Origin: Bacteroidetes bacterium 46-16
Lineage (GTDB): Bacteria; Bacteroidota; Bacteroidia; Chitinophagales; Chitinophagaceae
Assembly (NCBI GenBank): GCA_001897835.1
Contig: MKUN01000023.1
Location: forward strand, 1 to 34,893
Direction of reading: 5' to 3'
DNA: 34,893 nt
Shown here: positions 32,519 through 34,893 of the stretch, piece by piece
Numbering within the stretch: position 1 is the stretch's first letter
Layout of the letters: each line of letters starts with the position of its first letter
Notes under the pieces: generated by a model
What the model was told of the DNA's origin: nothing
Seen by the model: only the letters and a program-made list of their open reading frames with translations
Database searches by the model: none
Program-made: the position numbers and the translations under genes

Positions 32519-33559
32519 ATGAAACGTATACCATACATCATAATAGCAGCCATGATACTTGCTTCATGCGGAGGCGACAAAACCGAAAAGCAGGATACGG
32601 CGCAAAAGACCGACAGCACTAAGAAAAAGGCTACGCCTGTAACTGTAACAGAGATACAGCCGCAGGACTTCATAGCCTATGTAGAGGTGCAGTCGCAGAT
32701 CACCAGTGATGAGAATGTGAATGCCACACCACAGGCACCGGGGGTGATCAGGGAAGTATTGGTGCATGCCGGGCAGCATGTAGGCAGGGGCCAGGTGCTG
32801 GCCACTATGGATGCCGCTGCAATAGAGCAGCAGATAAAAGCGCAGGAGGTTCAGCTCAATCTCTTCAAGCAGCTTTATGACAAGCAGCAGGCACTATGGG
32901 CGCAGCAAATAGGCACCGAAGTGCAGCTGATGCAGGCCAAAGCCCAGTATGAAGGAGCATTAAAAGGTAAAGATGCTTTGATCGCGCAGCGTAATATGTA
33001 CCGAATCATTTCTCCTATCTCTGGCACTGTTGACCAGGTGAATATCAAGGTGGGCGATGTGGCCAGTCCGGGCGCACCCAATGGCATAAGGGTCGTGGAT
33101 ATGAGCAAAATGAAGGCAGAAGCTAACCTGGGTGAGAATTACCTTGGAAAAGTACATTCAGGCGACAAAGTAACGCTTGTTCTGCCGGATATAAACGATT
33201 CTATACAAACGCGCCTTACTTATGTGGCGCAGGCTGTTGATCCCGTATCCCGTGCTTTCCTGGTGCAGGTAAAGCTGGGTGCTAATAAAAAACTGCATCC
33301 CAACATGTCCTGCAAAATGAAAATAGCCAACTATGAGAATAAAGACGCTATTGTTGTACCGGTACAGGTTATCCAGAAAACAAGCCAGGGCGATATGCTC
33401 TATATAGCAAACGGAAAGGTAGCCAAATCGGTACAGGTAACAGCAGGCCGTAACTCAAATGGTATGGTGGAGATCGTTTCGGGTATCAGTGCAGGTGATA
33501 AGGTGATCACACAGGGATATAATGAGTTGGACAATGGTCAGCCAATAGTAATTCAGTAA
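32519..33559 (+). CDS. RND efflux periplasmic adaptor lipoprotein
   Basis: The 346-residue protein begins with a lipoprotein signal: a lipobox LASC with lipidated C17, then a Lys/Asp/Thr-rich linker. The membrane-fusion fold follows, with a lipoyl half VLVHAGQHVGRGQVLATMDA, an alpha-hairpin (about 100-160) and its return IISPISGTVDQVNIKVGDVA. Then come a beta-barrel and a membrane-proximal C-terminus (GISAGDKVITQG). It links the RND pump to TolC. Anchoring in the inner membrane is expected. It is coupled to the TolC and RND genes. Confidence 0.94.
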   Translation: MKRIPYIIIAAMILASCGGDKTEKQDTAQKTDSTKKKATPVTVTEIQPQDFIAYVEVQSQITSDENVNATPQAPGVIREVLVHAGQHVGRGQVLATMDAAAIEQQIKAQEVQLNLFKQLYDKQQALWAQQIGTEVQLMQAKAQYEGALKGKDALIAQRNMYRIISPISGTVDQVNIKVGDVASPGAPNGIRVVDMSKMKAEANLGENYLGKVHSGDKVTLVLPDINDSIQTRLTYVAQAVDPVSRAFLVQVKLGANKKLHPNMSCKMKIANYENKDAIVVPVQVIQKTSQGDMLYIANGKVAKSVQVTAGRNSNGMVEIVSGISAGDKVITQGYNELDNGQPIVIQ

Positions 33560-33595
33560 GGAAAAAAATTAAGATCACGTCACCAAAATATTAAA

Positions 33596-34893
33596 ATGAA
33601 AGACGTATTCAAAGAGTTCAAACCGTCCAGTTGGGCCATTAATAACCGCACAGCTGTATATATAGTTACCGTCATCATTACCCTGGCGGGCCTGGTGACC
33701 TATAACAGCCTGCCCAAAGAGCAGTTCCCCGAGATCAAATTTCCACAGATCATCGTGCAGACCGTTTATCCCGGTACATCGCCGGAGAATATGGAGAACC
33801 TGGTGACCAAGCCGATAGAAAAGCAGGTGAAGAACCTTACCGGCGTTAAGAAGGTGACCAGTAATTCATTCCAGGATTATTCGGTGGTGATAGTGGAGTT
33901 CAATACGGATGTAAAAGTGGATAAGGCCAAAGTGGATGTAAAGGATGCCGTAGATAAAGCCAAGCAGGATCTGCCGAACAACCTGCCTAACCAGCCTGAG
34001 GTAAAGGATATAGACCTTACCGAGTTCCCTATATTATATGTGAATATATCGGGCAACTACGACCTGAACAGGTTGAAGAAATATGCCGACAGGGTAAAGG
34101 ATAATATAGAAGAGCTGAAAGAGATAAAGCGTGTGGATATGGTAGGGGCCCTGGATCGCGAGATACAGATAAATGTAGACCTGTACCGTATGCAGGCAGC
34201 GGGGCTTACATTTGATGATATTGACCGTGCCATTGCTTCGGAGAACTTGTCGCTAACGGCTGGTGAAGTGGCTATGAATGGCCAGAAACGCATTCTTAGT
34301 ATACGTAACGAGTTTAAAACAGCAGCACAAATAGGTGATATCATTGTGCGTAACCAGCAAGGCAAGGCCATATATATAAAAGACATAGCCGATGTAAAGG
34401 ATGATTTCGAAGAGCAAAAAAGCTATGCCCGCCTGAATGGGGAAAATGTAATAACGCTGAATATCATTAAGGCTAAAGGCCAGAACCTTATCGATGCCTC
34501 GGATAAGATACAATCCCTTATAGAGGAAATGAAGGCCAGCGAGCTGCCCAAAGACCTCAGCATAGTAATTACTGGCGATCAGTCACAGACCACGAGGAAT
34601 ACACTGCATGACCTGGTGAATACCATCATCATCGGTTTTATACTGGTTACGATCATCCTCATGTTCTTTATGGGGGTTACCAATGCCCTGTTCGTGGCCA
34701 TGTCCGTGCCACTGTCTTGTGCACTGGCATTTTTGGTCATGCCTTCACTTGGCTTCACGCTCAATATGATCGTGCTCTTCTCCTTCCTGCTGGCATTGGG
34801 TATCGTGGTGGATGATGCGATAGTGGTGATAGAGAACACGCACCGTATTTTTGATAACGGCAAAATGCCGATAGCGAAAGCAGCCAAATATGC
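33596..34893 (+). CDS. RND efflux permease (AcrB/HAE1-like), 3' end beyond the window
   Basis: The reading frame is open from the ATG at 33596 to the last base (432 codons). It has the first transmembrane helix (about 20-40), the porter-domain start with PKEQFPEIKFPQI, and the TM2-4 region after residue 335. GIVVDDAIVVIENTHR, the TM4 motif with the proton-relay aspartates, is present near residue 408. The proton-driven trimeric pump would export the substrate sensed by the TetR regulator, possibly a toxic or lipophilic compound. It starts 36 bases after the adaptor. Full AcrB family length is about 1,000-1,050 residues, so more than half is outside. Confidence 0.95.
   Translation, partial: MKDVFKEFKPSSWAINNRTAVYIVTVIITLAGLVTYNSLPKEQFPEIKFPQIIVQTVYPGTSPENMENLVTKPIEKQVKNLTGVKKVTSNSFQDYSVVIVEFNTDVKVDKAKVDVKDAVDKAKQDLPNNLPNQPEVKDIDLTEFPILYVNISGNYDLNRLKKYADRVKDNIEELKEIKRVDMVGALDREIQINVDLYRMQAAGLTFDDIDRAIASENLSLTAGEVAMNGQKRILSIRNEFKTAAQIGDIIVRNQQGKAIYIKDIADVKDDFEEQKSYARLNGENVITLNIIKAKGQNLIDASDKIQSLIEEMKASELPKDLSIVITGDQSQTTRNTLHDLVNTIIIGFILVTIILMFFMGVTNALFVAMSVPLSCALAFLVMPSLGFTLNMIVLFSFLLALGIVVDDAIVVIENTHRIFDNGKMPIAKAAKY

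Noticed and set aside
1-34893. tRNA or rRNA genes, CRISPR arrays, IS elements
   Set aside because: No cloverleaf, rRNA-like block, regularly spaced direct repeats or transposase frames were seen on reading both strands.

Overview
The window looks like Bacteroidota chromosome, probably a Chitinophagaceae-type or related Chitinophagales genome. The reasons are a type IX secretion (T9SS) sorting tail on the large repeat protein, a Bacteroidota-type promoter (TTTG-N20-TATTTTTG), a GGGP-synthase-like lipid gene, an MlaE-MlaF-MlaD set and a TetR-TolC-adaptor-RND efflux operon. No rRNA, tRNA or CRISPR array was seen.

Layout. 1-2593: a truncated Rieske protein, then tRNA-quality genes tadA, dtd and mnmE. 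2576-5281: a small AT-richer island inserted exactly at the 3' end of mnmE and bounded by 18-bp direct repeats with one mismatch. It carries a hypothetical gene, a SIR2-like gene and a gene resembling class III nucleotide cyclases; no integrase is visible. 5295-11181: a secreted YncE-type beta-propeller, an 864-residue T9SS-exported SBBP-repeat protein, a FemAB/GNAT-like acyltransferase and a SAM methyltransferase. 11337-16089: MlaE/MlaF/MlaD lipid transport, a DUF457-type membrane hydrolase and a phospholipase D/cardiolipin synthase-like enzyme, which together form an envelope-lipid neighbourhood.

16380-27284 is the most unusual region. It is an eleven-gene same-strand run: DegT aminotransferase, TMTC-like GT-C glycosyltransferase with TPRs, KASIII-like ketosynthase, acyl carrier protein, a second KASIII with an in-frame stop, a third KASIII, SDR reductase, polyprenyl-phosphate-type GT2, GNAT, and two tandem aspartyl/asparaginyl beta-hydroxylase-like proteins. 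Several genes overlap by 1-4 bases. The most economical reading is an ACP-dependent pathway that builds a short (hydroxy)acyl chain and attaches it to an amino group, possibly an amino sugar, with lipid-linked sugar transfer. The product is unknown.

27294-34893: a PfkB sugar kinase, a MurU-like nucleotidyltransferase, GGGP synthase-like protein, MscL, then TetR with a 28-bp near-palindrome upstream, TolC, a periplasmic adaptor lipoprotein and an RND permease cut by the window end.
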